This document shows, in pieces, positions 24,141 through 36,330 of a stretch of DNA of 64,000 bases. Both the position numbers and the translations under genes were made by a program. Source of the DNA: Bursaphelenchus xylophilus (Eukaryota; Nematoda; Chromadorea; Rhabditida; Aphelenchoididae); contig CAJFCV020000005.1 in NCBI GenBank assembly GCA_904066235.2, positions 8,799,501-8,863,500 on the forward strand, in the 5' to 3' direction. The number at the start of each line of letters is the position of its first letter. Position 1 is the stretch's first letter. Under the pieces are notes generated by a model. It did no database searches and had not been told where the DNA came from. It saw only the letters and a list, made by a program, of their open reading frames with translations.

Positions 24141-25631
24141 GGTAGTTCCTTTGTAAAAAAAATTGTTCAAAAAATCCTGAAAAATAAAAAATATCACATT
24201 TTGTAATCCCTTTCCCATCCCTCTCGTCTAATTCAAATTTTTGAAACATTTTTTCCAATCATAATAAAAAAATTCCCAGATGTGGCCGAGTCATCTTCAG
24301 AAATTGGATTTTTAGTCATAACACGTAAATGCTCCAAATTACTAATAAAAATATTGAAAAAATGAAAAATTTATTGCTCAATCCATGTAAAGTTGTATTT
24401 TTCTGTTTTCACAATAAAAAAAATGTTGCAAAAAATCACAAAGGAAGAAAAATCCGAGAAACAAGATTTGTTTATTGGATTCTTTGCTTGCCTTGCGGAC
24501 ATGTGTAAAGAATAAGAAGCTCGTAAAATGTGAGAAGATGCGGAATTTATGTGACGCTTCCCGCATTGTAACATGATAACTGCTGGCCGAAGGAATATCC
24601 GAAAAAAAAGAAATGAGAAAATTCGCTTTGCCAGATTTTCAAAAATATATGGGAATTTCAATAAAACATGGCACAAAAATACTCGCTAAGATTTAACGGG
24701 CGTTTTATCTTGCAATTTAAAGAAATACTTGAGATTTTTAGCGCAAAAATTGGTAAAAACAACTCTTGCTTGAGAGTTTTTCCCATAAAACGGTTCAGCT
24801 TTATTTCGACCTCAAGAAAAAAAAGCTTATACAAAAAAATCAAAATTTTCTGATAGTGAAAGATATGATCAAAGTATATTTTTTCTCTGACTGCTCTCCG
24901 AATTTCGCATACTCTCTTCGGCAAATTTCATCAATTTTTTTTTATTTGAACCTCAAAAAAGCACAACGAAAGCGTAAAGAAAATTTTAGCCCCAAAAGTT
25001 GTCAAAGTGTCGCTAAATTTGTTTTTTTTCACTAGCCGTATCTTTTGATTTTTCATAAACTATATTAAGCAAAGATGATTACCGAGGCCATCCTTGCAAA
25101 ACGCGTAAATCTTCAGAAGCAATAAGTGGTCTGTTTACATTTTCTCCTAAAGACATCAAGAAGATGGCGACTTTCTCTTCCAATGAAGAGGTCTCCCAAA
25201 AAAAATCAAAATATCCAAAAAAATTAACCCGAAAATTCCACAATCAATCCCACCGGCTTTCCCACCCTCCACCCACAAAGCCAACGGACTTTCAACAATC
25301 CTTGCAAACGTTTAGTTGCGTAACTCATCCAACGTCTGCTATGAGTAAGTCAGTAATCCCCTAGCTGTCATACACATGTATTTGGAAAGACATCATTTGA
25401 CCTTAAGCTTCTGGGGGTTCCCCTCTAATCCCTTCTTAATTGTCCAAAACAAAATTTGTGTTTTCTTATTGAAAAGTGTGGGAATTCCTTTGGATAAGGG
25501 CGAAAAGTTTCGGAATTATTAAATCTGAATGAAATTTTTGGGCCAAGAAAGGGGATTGGCACGTAAAGCTAATCAACTTCCTCATACCTCGGGCTTTACG
25601 TAGTTGGTAATTTTCTGGGAAGCTTAATTAA
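24141..25631. other. AT-rich stretch, no gene seen
   Basis: Includes a faint family remnant near 24880-25050. A 66-codon frame at 25164 has an ATG but no supporting feature. Confidence 0.35.
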
Positions 25632-26081
25632 CAAGGGAAGTACTCCAAGTGCGACGCTCAGATTTTCTTTAAATTTTGCACACACGTCGGGTATGGACTA
25701 AATATCAATTCCTGAAAGTTTTAGCTCGTGCTTTCAGGCACCGCCGGGATATCAAACGCCTTTTGCCGCCAAGAGAGCACGCTCAACGTGGAGAGCGGTC
25801 AGAGAGAAAACACCTTTTTGGCTATAACTTTGGCAGTTTCGTGCGGAAAAATTGGATTTTTTGTAGAAACATTCTCCTTTGCAGTTGAAATAGGCATGAA
25901 ACTTTTTGTGCCGAAATTCGGCAAAAAGTCCTAAATTTTGGCCGACTTTCGATCTAAAAACCTCGGTTGTTTCTGCAAAGCGCGAGCTAGGATTCTCGCA
26001 TATGTCTTAGAAAAAATTAATCTAAGTTTGTGCCAAGCTTCATCAAAATCTGAGCGTCGCACTTGGAGTACTTCCTCTGTA
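25632..26081. repeat. GGGAAGTACCCCAAG-family MITE, full copy 1
   Basis: 450 bp. Ends ACAAGGGAAGTACTCCAAGT and the inverse. The inverse 'gtgcgacgctcagatttt' block sits at both ends. Short internal frames recur in every copy and are not genes. Confidence 0.85.
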
Positions 26082-26450
26082 AGATAAAAAAGTATAAAAA
26101 AAATATAAAAAAGGGCGGAAAATAAGAAAAAGAGAGCTTGGTATCAAAAAGTATCACAATCGGCAAATATAATTAGTTTTAAGGAGAGCAATCGTTTTTT
26201 GTACGTTAAAAACAAAATTTTTAAAAAATCTGAATTTCACTATTCGAATATTACATTTTACATGTTGCAAATTTTAACCATTACTTTTGGATTCACAGCA
26301 TGACGTACCCCAAAAAAACAAAGTCAACACAGAATTAAAATAAAATTAAATGACACAAAAAGGCGTGCATCATTCCCAAAAAATGCCACAAACCCGCAAG
26401 CATCTTTTCGATGATGTTTGCGGGTAATACAATATTTTCGCCTCCTTTTT

Positions 26451-26657
26451 CTATAGTTTATATCCGAAAATAAAAATTGTGCGTAGAATTTTCGGGCTGT
26501 AAAGTCGGGAACTCCCATAAACAAACGGCCGTACATCGAATGAAATCCGCGCATCGGAACATTCAATTGAGGAAGTTGTAAAGGCGTTACAGCCCGCATG
26601 AAAAGACAAAAGAGTAAAGAAAAGGGCAAAAAAAATCCTCGAAATTGCCTTTTCCAT
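26451..26657 (-). CDS. possible tiny secreted protein, uncharacterised
   Basis: An ATG-started frame of 68 codons with a good signal-peptide profile. It has a basic start (MEKAISR), a hydrophobic core (IFFALFFTLLSF), and an AGCNA-type cleavage region. The predicted mature part is about 43 residues. No paralogue or TATA box was found nearby, and an overlapping longer frame exists in another phase. It is listed only for the signal-peptide shape. Confidence 0.2.
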   Translation of the reverse strand: MEKAISRIFFALFFTLLSFHAGCNAFTTSSIECSDARISFDVRPFVYGSSRLYSPKILRTIFIFGYKL

Positions 26658-26794
26658 TCTACGGAAAAAAAATTTTTTAGGGGCATGTCGGAAATTCGGA
26701 GAAATTGACTGTTTGAGCCTTGAAAATTGAACCTTGATTTTTTTGCAGCAGACTAAAGGAAAACAATTTTTTCGGATAAAGTAAAAATTTTTTA

Positions 26795-27244
26795 CAGGGG
26801 AAGTACCCCAAGAGCGACGCTCAGATTTTCTTTAAATTTTGCACACACGTCGGGTATGGACTAAATATCAATTCCTGAAAGTTTTAGCTCGCGTTTTGCG
26901 GGCGCCGCCGAATACCGAACGATTTTTGCCGCCGAGAGAGCAAGCTAAACGTGGAGAGCGGTCAGAGAGAAAAACACTTTTTCGCCATAACTTTGATATT
27001 TTTGAGCGGAAAAAATTAATTTTTTGTGGAAACATTACTCTCTATGATAGAAATAGGCATGAAATTTTTCGTGCCGAAATTCGACAAAAAGTATTAAATT
27101 TTCGTCTAGCTTTTGATCTACAAATCTCGGTTGTTTCCGCAAAGTGCGAGATAGGATTCTCGCATATATTTTAGAAACAATCACTCTAAATTTGTGCCAA
27201 GTTTCATCAAAATCTGAGCGTCGCACTTGGAGTACTTCCCCTGT
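26795..27244. repeat. GGGAAGTACCCCAAG-family MITE, full copy 2
   Basis: 450 bp. ACAGGGGAAGTACCCCAAG and the inverse 'ggagtacttcccctgt' form the ends. Confidence 0.85.
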
Positions 27245-28037
27245 CAGTAAAAAAAATTTTTAATGCTCTTTCTTTGAAATTTTTAAAAAATAAAATAAAA
27301 TTTGCCCTTGAATGACCAAAAAACAGACACATATTTTCCCCAATAAACATAACTTTCAAAACAAAAAAAAACTCAAAAGATCCCATCCATTCCTCGACCC
27401 GGCCGACAGTAATGTACAAAGTGATATTGGGGCCCGTCTCGCGGTGATAAATCTCTTTTTCGGCGGAGAAAATTAAGAATTGGCGTGGCAAAACTCCATT
27501 CTTCAAGTCGCTTTTCACGCGCATTTGTTAAGGTTGATTCATGGACGTAGGGGGGATCCGATTAAATCCCGATATTCGCATAAACAATTTCATCCCAAAT
27601 TGTTATGGACTCGGCGTCATAAATCTTTGGGCGAAATTTGAGGAATGGGAATACGTAGATGGAGAAAAGGGAGAAATTTGTAGAATGCAAAGAGTAAATA
27701 GCACGATGGACTTGTGGGTGTGAACAAAGATTACAACAGGATTTTGTGTAACCTGTGAGGAGAAGACTGGCGGACCCATAGTTGCGGGCAACCACTTTGC
27801 CGGCAGCTAGAAGAACCACGGAGATTCTGCGGGCATGCCTGGAAATCAGCCAGCATTGGCTTACAACAGGAAATTCTAACAGTGAATATGTCAGTTAGAA
27901 GTTACAAATTAAGTTTCCTGGTGCATAAGTGGCTTGAATAATTACCATAAAATTAATCCGCCATTTTTACCATTCTTTGAAAACAAACCCCTAAGATATC
28001 AGCTGCCCGCAAGTGTTGCGACGCCTGAAAACTATAC
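27245..28037. other. stretch with unassigned open frames
   Basis: A minus-strand frame at about 27380-27524 (MRVKSDLKNGVLPRQF, IYHRETGPNITLYITVG) and a plus-strand frame from 27541 are protein-like in composition. Neither shows a family, introns or a promoter. 28007 carries the short 'gcccgcaagtg' word. Confidence 0.3.
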
Positions 28038-28142
28038 TATCAGTCTGTCGGGAAAATAATGAACGCTCACACAAAATTGCTTTCCACCTCAGCGACATGA
28101 TCGGCGCTGCCACATTTTGCTGATTATTTTCCCGACAGGTTG
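28038..28142. repeat. TCAGTCTGTCGGGAAAAT-family MITE, short copy
   Basis: 105-bp palindromic element. Ends are TATCAGTCTGTCGGG and CCCGACAGGTTGA. Confidence 0.7.
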
Positions 28143-28731
28143 ACAATTTCCAGCCTTAAAGGCCTCTTTTTGATCGCTGAAAGACCAAAATTTTCCGTTG
28201 CGTTAAGCTTTTGTAAAAGCGTCATTGGAATTTTTGATGCACCTCTTTTGTGTCGTCTTTGTTTTCCTTTGTCTATGACCCCACATCTACTTTCTTGAAC
28301 CTTATCCTACACAAAACGGGAATTTGGAAAATAATGGTCAAACTTATGGTGAAAAGTCCTTTTAAGGTACAAAAAACGCCGATAATTTTTCTCCCAAGAC
28401 TGCATAAAACAAAGCGCTGCGAACTTCGCGGGAAACAAGATGCTGGCACGGCAGTTGCGACCACAAAGCTTGCGGAAAATTAACTAATCCCCTGAAACCG
28501 CAGGAACTTTGTTGCCCAAGGTTTATTGTTGCAAAAGAAAACTTCTGATGACTGTGATAGCACAATGCCTATTCAAGATTTTTCTTTGTTTGCTTTCGTC
28601 TTCATCAAGCCTTTGTGTCCCATTCCGCAGCTCTGGATTCAAACAAGAAGATGCACTTACTGAGTAACAGGCCATCGTTGTACACAATTTTTTCAGTTTG
28701 TTTTCCATTCAAAGTCTGATTCGGAACAGCC

Positions 28732-29164
28732 ATCAGTTTGTCGGGAAAGTAACGAGCAACATCTCGTCGAAGAAAAAGTAATTACTTTTCTGTTCGCGTC
28801 GCCGAAGGGAAAAGTAATTTACAGTAGGGGGACCTGATCCAGTGGCAAAAAAAGTGCCATTTTGCATCCGGGAAGTATCAAAAACATGGAAAAATACTTC
28901 CCTCTCCAAGTGAAAAAACTTCGTTTTGAAGGGCGCGCCCTTTTTCCTCACAAAAAGAGCGGGCGGACTTTTAAAATCTGAGTTTTTTCACTTAAGGGAG
29001 GTAGTTTGCCACATTTTTTGATGCTTCCTGGATGCAGAATGGTTCGCTTTTTGACACTGGATCAGGTCCTCCACTGGAATTTTGCCGCCACCTGAGTTAT
29101 CTTGTCGGCAGTGGTGCGATTTTCAATGCGACATTGGGCTCTTTATTTTCCCGACACAATGATA
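28732..29164. repeat. TCAGTCTGTCGGGAAAAT-family MITE containing a nested MITE
   Basis: Left 'catcagtttgtcgggaaagt' and right 'tattttcccgacacaatgata'. The centre is displaced by the element at 28822-29076. Confidence 0.7.
28822..29076. repeat. GTGGCAAAAAACGTACC-family MITE, copy c, nested
   Basis: Left 'gggggacctgatccagtggc', right inverse 'ctggatcaggtcctccactg', inserted inside the 28732-29164 element. This orders the two families: the host MITE came first here. Confidence 0.8.
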
Positions 29165-29305
29165 TCTCTTCAGTATCTTTCGTTCCCCGCACGCGTTGTT
29201 TAGACGTCGCATATTGTGCGCCGCTTTCCGCTTACAAAAAACTGCTCGCAAACGTGATACCCACAAATGTGGGCATGCCTAAGGTAAGTAATTTATTAAT
29301 ACTAG

Positions 29306-29464
29306 TATCAGTCCGTCGGGAAAATAACGGCGAGAGACCGCAGTAAAATGTTTCCCCTTGCCGAAAAAAGATTGAAGTCGTTCACAAATTTCCAGCTGCG
29401 GCTAGAGCGACGATGGGCGATCCAAGGCGCGATTACCCCCCACTATTTTCCAGATAGACTGATA
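29306..29464. repeat. TCAGTCTGTCGGGAAAAT-family MITE
   Basis: 159 bp. Left 'tatcagtccgtcgggaaaat', right 'actattttccagatagactg'. The length equals the copies at 5521 and 50681. Confidence 0.75.
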
Positions 29465-30344
29465 TTATATAACCGGTTAACCCGGCTATTTACAGCCATC
29501 TGGCCACAATAAGAAGGCAACAAAGCCCCTCCCATCCAGAAATGCGCTTTGTTATGGACCCTAATTCAATCTGCTAAACATATTGCCGAATTAAATATGA
29601 TCTCTAAAATGTGAAGGGGGGCAAAAATGCCGGCTATAAGTACAGGCAACTTTGAGCTTGAATAAATTATGGAAATTGCTATGGAAACTCGTTGAATTAT
29701 TGATGACAAAACAATTACAGGCCAACAAATTACAGAAAAAACTGGAAAACTCTGTAGAAATTTGCACTTTATCAATCGGGAAACCGGTATTTTTTGAAAA
29801 AATTCGATTCAAAACGGCCTGATAATATAAAATATTTCACGAAAAGGCCCACGAAACACACACATTGCCCGCAAGTTCCGCCATTTCAGTCTCAAATGTA
29901 ACCGAAAATCGCAGGCAATTACGTTGATTGCCCGCATTTCGGTCGTATGGCCTAAACCTTATTAAACTCGAATCAGCAATCTCCTTAAAATACATGTTTT
30001 AATCCCGATTTGCTAGGAGATTTGAAAGGTCCTATTTCGGGCATTTCCTTTATGATTATACTCACCTATTCAACGGCTATGGTAACACAATGGAATGCCA
30101 ACTAACTCCGTGAACACGTTTTTGACAGTGTTCTTGGAACAACACTATGTTTTAGAGGATGAATAGGCTAATAGATGTAAGAAAAGTATGAAAACAAAAA
30201 TGGACAAAGGTCGAGGTACATATATTATACATATGTCATGCAACATTGTCAATTAAAAAAAACTACAATTAAACAAAAAACTTTTTTGTATGCCCGTTGG
30301 TTAGCCTAGGCCCTAATCTATTGGTCCAGTTCAGCCAAACTGAA
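29465..30344. other. intergenic stretch, no gene seen
   Basis: Short frames only. 'attgcccgcaagttcc' at about 29867 belongs to a recurring short motif. Confidence 0.35.
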
Positions 30345-30803
30345 AGGGGAAGTACCCCAAGTGCGACGCTCGGATTTTGATGAAACTTCGCACAAATTTA
30401 GGATATTTTTTTCCAAATATATCCTAAATATATGCGAGAATCCCAGCTCGCGATTTGCAGAAACAACCGAGATTTTTAGATCGAAAGTCGGCGAAAATTT
30501 AGGACTTTTTGCCGAATTTCGGCAAGAAAAGTTTCATGCCTATTTCTACCGTAAAGGAGAATGTTTCTACAAAAAATCCAATTTCTCCGCACGAAACTGC
30601 CAAAGTTATGGCCAAAAAGCGCTTATCTCTCTGTCCGCTCTCCACGTTTAGCGTGCTCTCTTGGCGGCAAAAATCGTTCGATATCTCGGCGGCGCCCGCA
30701 AAGCGCGAGCTAAAACTTTCAGGAACTGATATTTAGTCCATACCCGACGTGTGTGCAAAATTTAAAGAAAATCTGAGCGTCGCTCTTGGGGTACTTCCTC
30801 TGT
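30345..30803. repeat. GGGAAGTACCCCAAG-family MITE, full copy 3
   Basis: Inverse orientation relative to copies 1 and 2. 'aggggaagtaccccaagtgc' at left and 'cttggggtacttcctctgt' at right. Confidence 0.85.
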
Positions 30804-33800
30804 AAACTTATCTCCGACTGAACTTTCGGCCGGTTTTCAGAGGCCGCCTGAGAACATTGATGTCATCCCAATGAACTATCCCAATCAAAATTCAACCTCG
30901 GTCCATTGTCGGTGACCACAGCACTAAAAAATTGTGACTACAATCCCAAGAAATCCCGCTTAATGTCCATAAAACGGCCAAATGAAAAAAACCTCAGCTC
31001 TTTGCCCTGAAACATAAAAATTTCGGGAGATCCTCGAGAAATCTTCGGGGAACGTACTCCAGAGTACCGGCGCACTCGAATAAAAATAATTTTTCGAACC
31101 ACTTTCGGCAGCACGTTCATGTTGACAAAGTGGGGGCCTGCATAATTAATGCACGCTCATCCTTTTCACTTTTGTTTTCGAGGTCAAAAAAGTTTTTGGG
31201 GAAAGGAAAATAAAGCGAAAGAAGTGCCATAATTGATGATTTTAGGGGAATTTCAGCGCCGTATTGGCTGGTGATAGTGCTAAAAAATTATGAATAAAAA
31301 AGGAATGTCTAACTTGGATGATGATGCGAGAAAAATTCTCTAAAAAGTAATGCTAGGCACTTGAATTTCACGTACTTTCGTTTTATGTTTATGCATACTA
31401 TAGATGCTGAATAACCGATGGGAATTTATGAGCGGAGCAGCCAAGTTTCTATTCGCCAGCTCGGCGAATCAAAAGGTAAAATTGAAGTTTCAAGTACGCA
31501 AATTTTTCCGAGCCTTTCTTCCGAATGACGCGACCATTTTCAGCCGTCTTTCAGCCTTTGCCAAATTGGTCAACTAATCGATAATATACATGCTAAACGC
31601 TGCCGATAATACCGTCCAACCCAGGCTTAAAAACCCTTCTTTTAGGCTCATGTGTACAGTTTTATATCCAACGAATAGACATAATAAATCATCAAAACCA
31701 GTAATAAAAACATATTCAATCATTTTTTTGGTCACCTCGTCGAGAATCCTTCAACAACGACAGTCACGCAATGTTTTGAAAACATAATATGTAACATGTC
31801 GGCATCACTTTTGTTGCGTAATCTCAACGTAGGCGATGAGGACATAGAGGATTGGATGAAAAAAAGCTCAAATTCAGAGGATCGTCTTCCAGTTTCGGGT
31901 GGAATTACTGTTAGTTGCTTCACAGATTATTAGCAAAACAATTATGGGCAAAAACATGGCTTGGCCGAGCTGACTTTTCACGAAAAAAAAGATTGTGAAT
32001 TCTTCGCATACATCTGCAAAGTGATGTTTGTTGTTGGAGCTGGCATACTGTTCCAGCTTCAAGAGCGGCTAAAAATCATCCCTTGAGCCATTTGCACTCT
32101 CGACAAAAACAAAAACAAAGATGACTTAATCTGCTCCATGGCTTAAGGTGGGACAAAACCTACGCGCTTTCGGCGCGGTTCCTGGGACAAAGTGTAAATA
32201 AATAAGAGCCTATTTTTTCCGGCCCCAGCCCCTCGGGCGTTTTTTTGGAGTGGGAAAAGTCGCGGAAATTCGAGCATTCGGATATTTGCACTGTAAAGAA
32301 ATCCGGCTGTAAGTGAAATTTACATTTGCGTGATGCGGGGAAAAAGTTTTATTTGAGACTTTGCGGGAGTCGCCCTGAGGCGATTAATGTCTCGGCGTTA
32401 AATTTGGAGTGTAATTTGAGAGTGGTGGGGCCTTTAAATGGCAACAATTTCATATTCGTGCTCGGAAGTTTGACTCGACAAAGACTTTGGGAGGGGATGG
32501 TCAATTGAGAGTGGAAATGGATGTTTTGCCGGATGTCTGAAGAAATTTTCAGAACTTTCAAAGAATAAAGATCAGAAAACATACAGTCCCAATGATCTCA
32601 AAGTCATGAACGACTGAACCACGGAGAGTTATGGACTGGGTTTTGCGAAAAAAGTAGTATACCATCAGACTGAATTCGCCTCGGAAAGGGAAGTTCTCTA
32701 AGTACAGCGCTCAGACGTTCTTTGAATTTTCCACGCAGACTTGACCTGTGCCACACCTGAGTTTCTAAAAATTTTATTTTGCACTTTGCATAAGAACCCT
32801 TCCACTGGGTCATTGCGAGAGAACACCAAACGCGGATAGCGGTCACAGAGAAAAAGGTTTTTTTGGTAATAGGCGAGAAAAATTTTTATCTCATCGTTAG
32901 AATTCGTTAAAAAATTGCCAAATTTTAACCAATTTTTGAACTAAAAAACGTGCTATGTTCTTTCAAAGCGCCATGTTAAAATCACATATTTATGTCATGG
33001 CAAACTTTGGGAACATCTTGTCTCACATTCCGATAAAAATCTACATGCGGTAAAGAGTTTTTAGTTGTTTTTTTAGGCTCCACTTCAGTAAATTTTCCCT
33101 CACCGGCTTCTTTGAGATTTTTCAAATCCTAGACTGTATTTCGTATTCTTTGCAATCACATTTCGTCATAATATTACTGCAAGATTTTCAACCTTGACTC
33201 TTCGCGCCAAAAATAATCTTTTACTGAGTCACAAATACGGTATTTTCCGGTGTGAATCAGAGTTTTCAAATCTTTTATTTTTTGCGTAAACCTCTTACAA
33301 AAAACTTCAAGCTGAGCCAGGTCAGCAATGGTATTCTCAAAAATAAAAAAAAATGTGAGTCATCATTTTCAGCGAGAAAAGTCACAAATTGTGAAGTGAA
33401 TATTTGAGATTATGAAAATTAAATTATGAATGTCATTACATTAAAAATATTTCTTTTTAAATATAAATCTTTCGCAAAGCTGTTCGATCCACAATTCTTT
33501 ATTTATCTGACCTTTAACGATCCGATGACACTGTGAGATCGCTTTCGTAACGTGCCGTAGAAAACACCGTTGGAAAACAGCAATTATTCTTCTAAGTGAC
33601 GTGATGGAAAGCTGTAGGCTTAGCAGAACTGTCATTAATAAAAATATTCTTGATCCCGACAAATTATAAAACTTTCAGTTTACTGCGATGACCGCAAAAG
33701 TCAAAAAAAGGTGCAGTCAAGATGAACAGAGAACACGTTGACAAGGATGCTTTGATTTCAAGTTGTCTATGTCTAGCAAAAAAACTTTTGGTGAAAACAA

Positions 33801-33876
33801 CATCTTTTGTCTTTGATTTACATTATGTTGTGCTAATGTTTAATATGTATGTATATTGGACAGTTGTCATGCATTT
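30804..33876. other. 3-kb gene-poor stretch with one diverged MITE
   Basis: 32686-33010 is a strongly diverged GGGAAGTACCCCAAG-type copy ('gggaagttctctaagtacag'). A 46-codon ATG frame at about 31798 (MSASLLLRNLNVGDEDIED) reads like a protein fragment but has no support. Nothing else is assignable. Confidence 0.35.
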
Positions 33877-34667
33877 TTCACAATTGCGCAACATTTAATT
33901 CTTCGGTCTTCATGACTCACATGACCTTTTCCATAAACTACATGTCATCCTTTTTTTATAAAGAAGGATTTAGCAGAATTTGCGACAATCGGAACTTTTT
34001 GTTCTCCATTTTCCTTTGAGTGGCTGCACTGTGTGGGCAGAGATCAAACACGTCACAAACTGTTAGAGTAAAAATCTTAAGATTTATCGTTGGTTTCTGG
34101 CGAAGGCTTGCGATGATTTTGAAGACACACTTTAAAGATTTTGGAGATAAATGTACATATACATGTATGTGTCGCATTGGTTATAAATTTTTACACTTGA
34201 GTTCTTTGAAAAATGGATTACAAATTCTTGCAAGTTTAACAGTTAAGATTGGCTGTTTACCTAAGAAAAGTATTTTATGGCTTGTTTAATTATAATATTT
34301 ACATGTATTGCTTTCACTTTGATGGAACAATCACTTTCATTGATGAAATGAACGTGTGATTGAAAAGTTGCACTTGCAAAAATGGCACAAATAGAACACT
34401 GTTTAACTTCTTGTCACAAAGCTAATGACAGTTTTGTCGAAAGCCACGACAACCCAGTAACCAGACAAGACGAGAGCTCAAGAGACAACTCCTTTATTCA
34501 GTGGAAAGGGGGTCTTTTATAGGGAGGTCCCACTTTGGAAAGTACAATCAAATTTGAATAAATGAAGACAGTTCCTCGTGGGAAAATCCTCGAAGTTCGG
34601 TCGTTCCGTCTCATAAGTTCAAAACATTTTTGTGAACAAACTGGAAGGTTGTGGTAAACTGTAGTCA
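33877..34667 (+). repeat. long direct repeat, copy 1 (upstream of the preproprotein gene)
   Basis: Matches 36944-37552 in the same orientation, for example 'gcgcaacatttaattcttcg', 'tttagcagaatttgc' and 'cacaaactgttagagtaaaa'. This copy carries about 180 bp of extra sequence at about 34430-34615. The pair brackets the gene at 35373-36330. Confidence 0.75.
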
Positions 34668-34790
34668 TTTTGTGGGGTGTATTTTTTCTTACTGTAGTTA
34701 TCCCCTCGTTCAAAAATAGCTTTTTTTTATTCATCTCAGCCCCAAATTTCCGGACGACCCGCCCGTACGAATAATATATTTTACATACTG

Positions 34791-34995
34791 ATGTGTGGCG
34801 GCTAGACGGACCGCTTCGCCAACCCTGTTTTCTAGTCAAAACACAGTCTCATTGCGATTCATTTGCTGTAAGACCATGGTCCCAACTACGTAATGATGTG
34901 TAGCGACCAGACGGACCGATCCGACAACCCTCTTGTCCGGTCAAAACCGGCCTCATTGAGATTCATTCGCTGTAAGACTATGGGCCCAATTACGT
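34791..34995. repeat. 105-bp tandem duplication in promoter region
   Basis: Two diverged copies (34791-34895, 34896-34995) share 'cagacggaccg/ctagacggaccg', 'gattcatttgctgtaagacc' and 'caactacgt/caattacgt'. They lie 270-480 bp upstream of the TATA box at 35269. Confidence 0.75.
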
Positions 34996-35268
34996 GCCTC
35001 TGTACTCTTCCGGACTCGGTCTTGGGTGAGTTATAAAAACCACCACATTTACTATATATAACTCATTCAGTGCTCGAGTTTTGCGTCTTGAAGATAACGC
35101 GGAACAGTCAGCTTTAAGGGTCTGTAAAGATGACATTATATTTGAAAAGTTTCGTTCAGTGTAGCTGCATTAAAAAGTCGTTGAACTCTCATCTTGTCTA
35201 TAATATGTAGTCTGCGTGTTGTATCATATTATGTACATTCCTTACAGTTTGAATACGATATAATGTAA

Positions 35269-35276
35269 TATAAAAG
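35269..35276 (+). promoter_or_regulatory. TATA box of the preproprotein gene
   Basis: TATAAAAG lies 104 bp upstream of the ATG. A TTTCAG at 35315-35320 could be a trans-splice acceptor. Confidence 0.5.
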
Positions 35277-35372
35277 CGTGGGTTATTTCCACGGCTGATA
35301 ATCTGGCATCATTTCAGCGCCCGCCAGAATTGTTGTTTGTTGTTTCACCCACAAAAAGTACTCGTTCGAATC

Positions 35373-36330
35373 ATGGTAGCGGTCGGTTCGCTGTTCGTTT
35401 TCCTGGCGTTGGTCGCGTTCGGCGTTTCGTCGATGGTCGGCAGAGAAGGGCAGCGACTGTCAAGAGGTGAGCACTTTGAATGTGTTTTTGAGAGCGGCTG
35501 TCTCAAAACAAGCATAATTTGAGGACATGTTCCCAGACTTCACGAATTTTCTTTTCAAAGTCATGTAGTAAAAGAAAGTTGTTTAATATTCGCTATGCAC
35601 TTTTACGACACAATCCCTGTAATTGCGAAAGGCGGCAAGGAATTTCATATGCAGTGGGAGACCTGATCCAGTGGCAAAAAACGTACCATTTCGCATCCGG
35701 AAGTATCAAAAATGTGGCAAAATGCTTCCCTCTCCAAGTGAAAAAATTTCGTTTTGAATGGTGCGCCCTTTTTCCTCACAAAAAGAGCGGGCGCGCTTTT
35801 GAAATCTGAGGTTTTTTTCAAGAGAGGGAGGTATTTTGCCACATTTTTTGATTCTTCCTGGAAGCAAAATGGTACGTTTTTGCCATTGGATCAGGTCTCC
35901 CACTGTATGAGATTTAAGGAAAAAATAGCATGACTTTGCACTTAAAGTAATGGCAAAATTACCGTCCTAAAGGCAGTTTAAGGATATAAATATTTTTCCA
36001 GGCCATGGCCACAGAAACGCCCGATCCATTTACGGGGGCAGCTTCGCATCTCCCCGCTCTCTCAACACCATGCTGAAACAACCAATCTTGTCGTTCGGCT
36101 CGTGGCGCTCAAAGCGCGAACTACCGGTCGAAACCCCGGAGGCCACGAATTTCGAGGAGCAAAAAGAGGAGGTTTTAGAGACAATCGACAAACTTCTACT
36201 CAACGAACTCAAAAAAGAAGTCAACGATGACGCGGAGATCATCGTTGGCGACAATGTGCAAGAAAATCCCGTCCGACCAAGCCGACTGTGGCGACAATTT
36301 GGCAAATTCGCGATCGTTGTGCAACTGTAG
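35373..36330 (+). CDS. secreted preproprotein, peptide-precursor-like
   Basis: Two exons, 35373-35466 (ending AGAG|GTGAGC) and 36002-36330 (after TTTTTCCAG), give 140 residues. The start at 35373 puts a classic signal peptide first (VGSLFVFLALVAFGVSS). It is followed by a Gly/Arg/His segment, then LKQPILSFGSWRS before a KR dibasic site, and then a 74-residue acidic spacer rich in Glu/Asp. Signal peptide, short basic region, dibasic site and acidic spacer is the layout of neuropeptide-type precursors. There is no Gly before the KR, so the released peptide would not be amidated. I do not recognise the family. The intron contains a MITE (35652-35905). An AATAAA lies at 36869. Confidence 0.7.
35652..35905. 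repeat. GTGGCAAAAAACGTACC-family MITE, copy d, in intron
   Basis: 'gagacctgatccagtggc' at left and inverse 'ggatcaggtctcccactg' at right. It occupies about half of the intron of the preproprotein gene. Confidence 0.85.

Noticed and set aside
30361..30651. Open frame beginning MRRSDFDETSHKFRI, with relatives at 27035, 62471 and elsewhere
   Set aside because: It is the translation of the GGGAAGTACCCCAAG MITE end and recurs with every copy; frames are not conserved as proteins.
33441..33662. Possible small secreted protein on the minus strand
   Set aside because: The hydrophobic start depends on a TTG codon; the first ATG lies inside the hydrophobic stretch.
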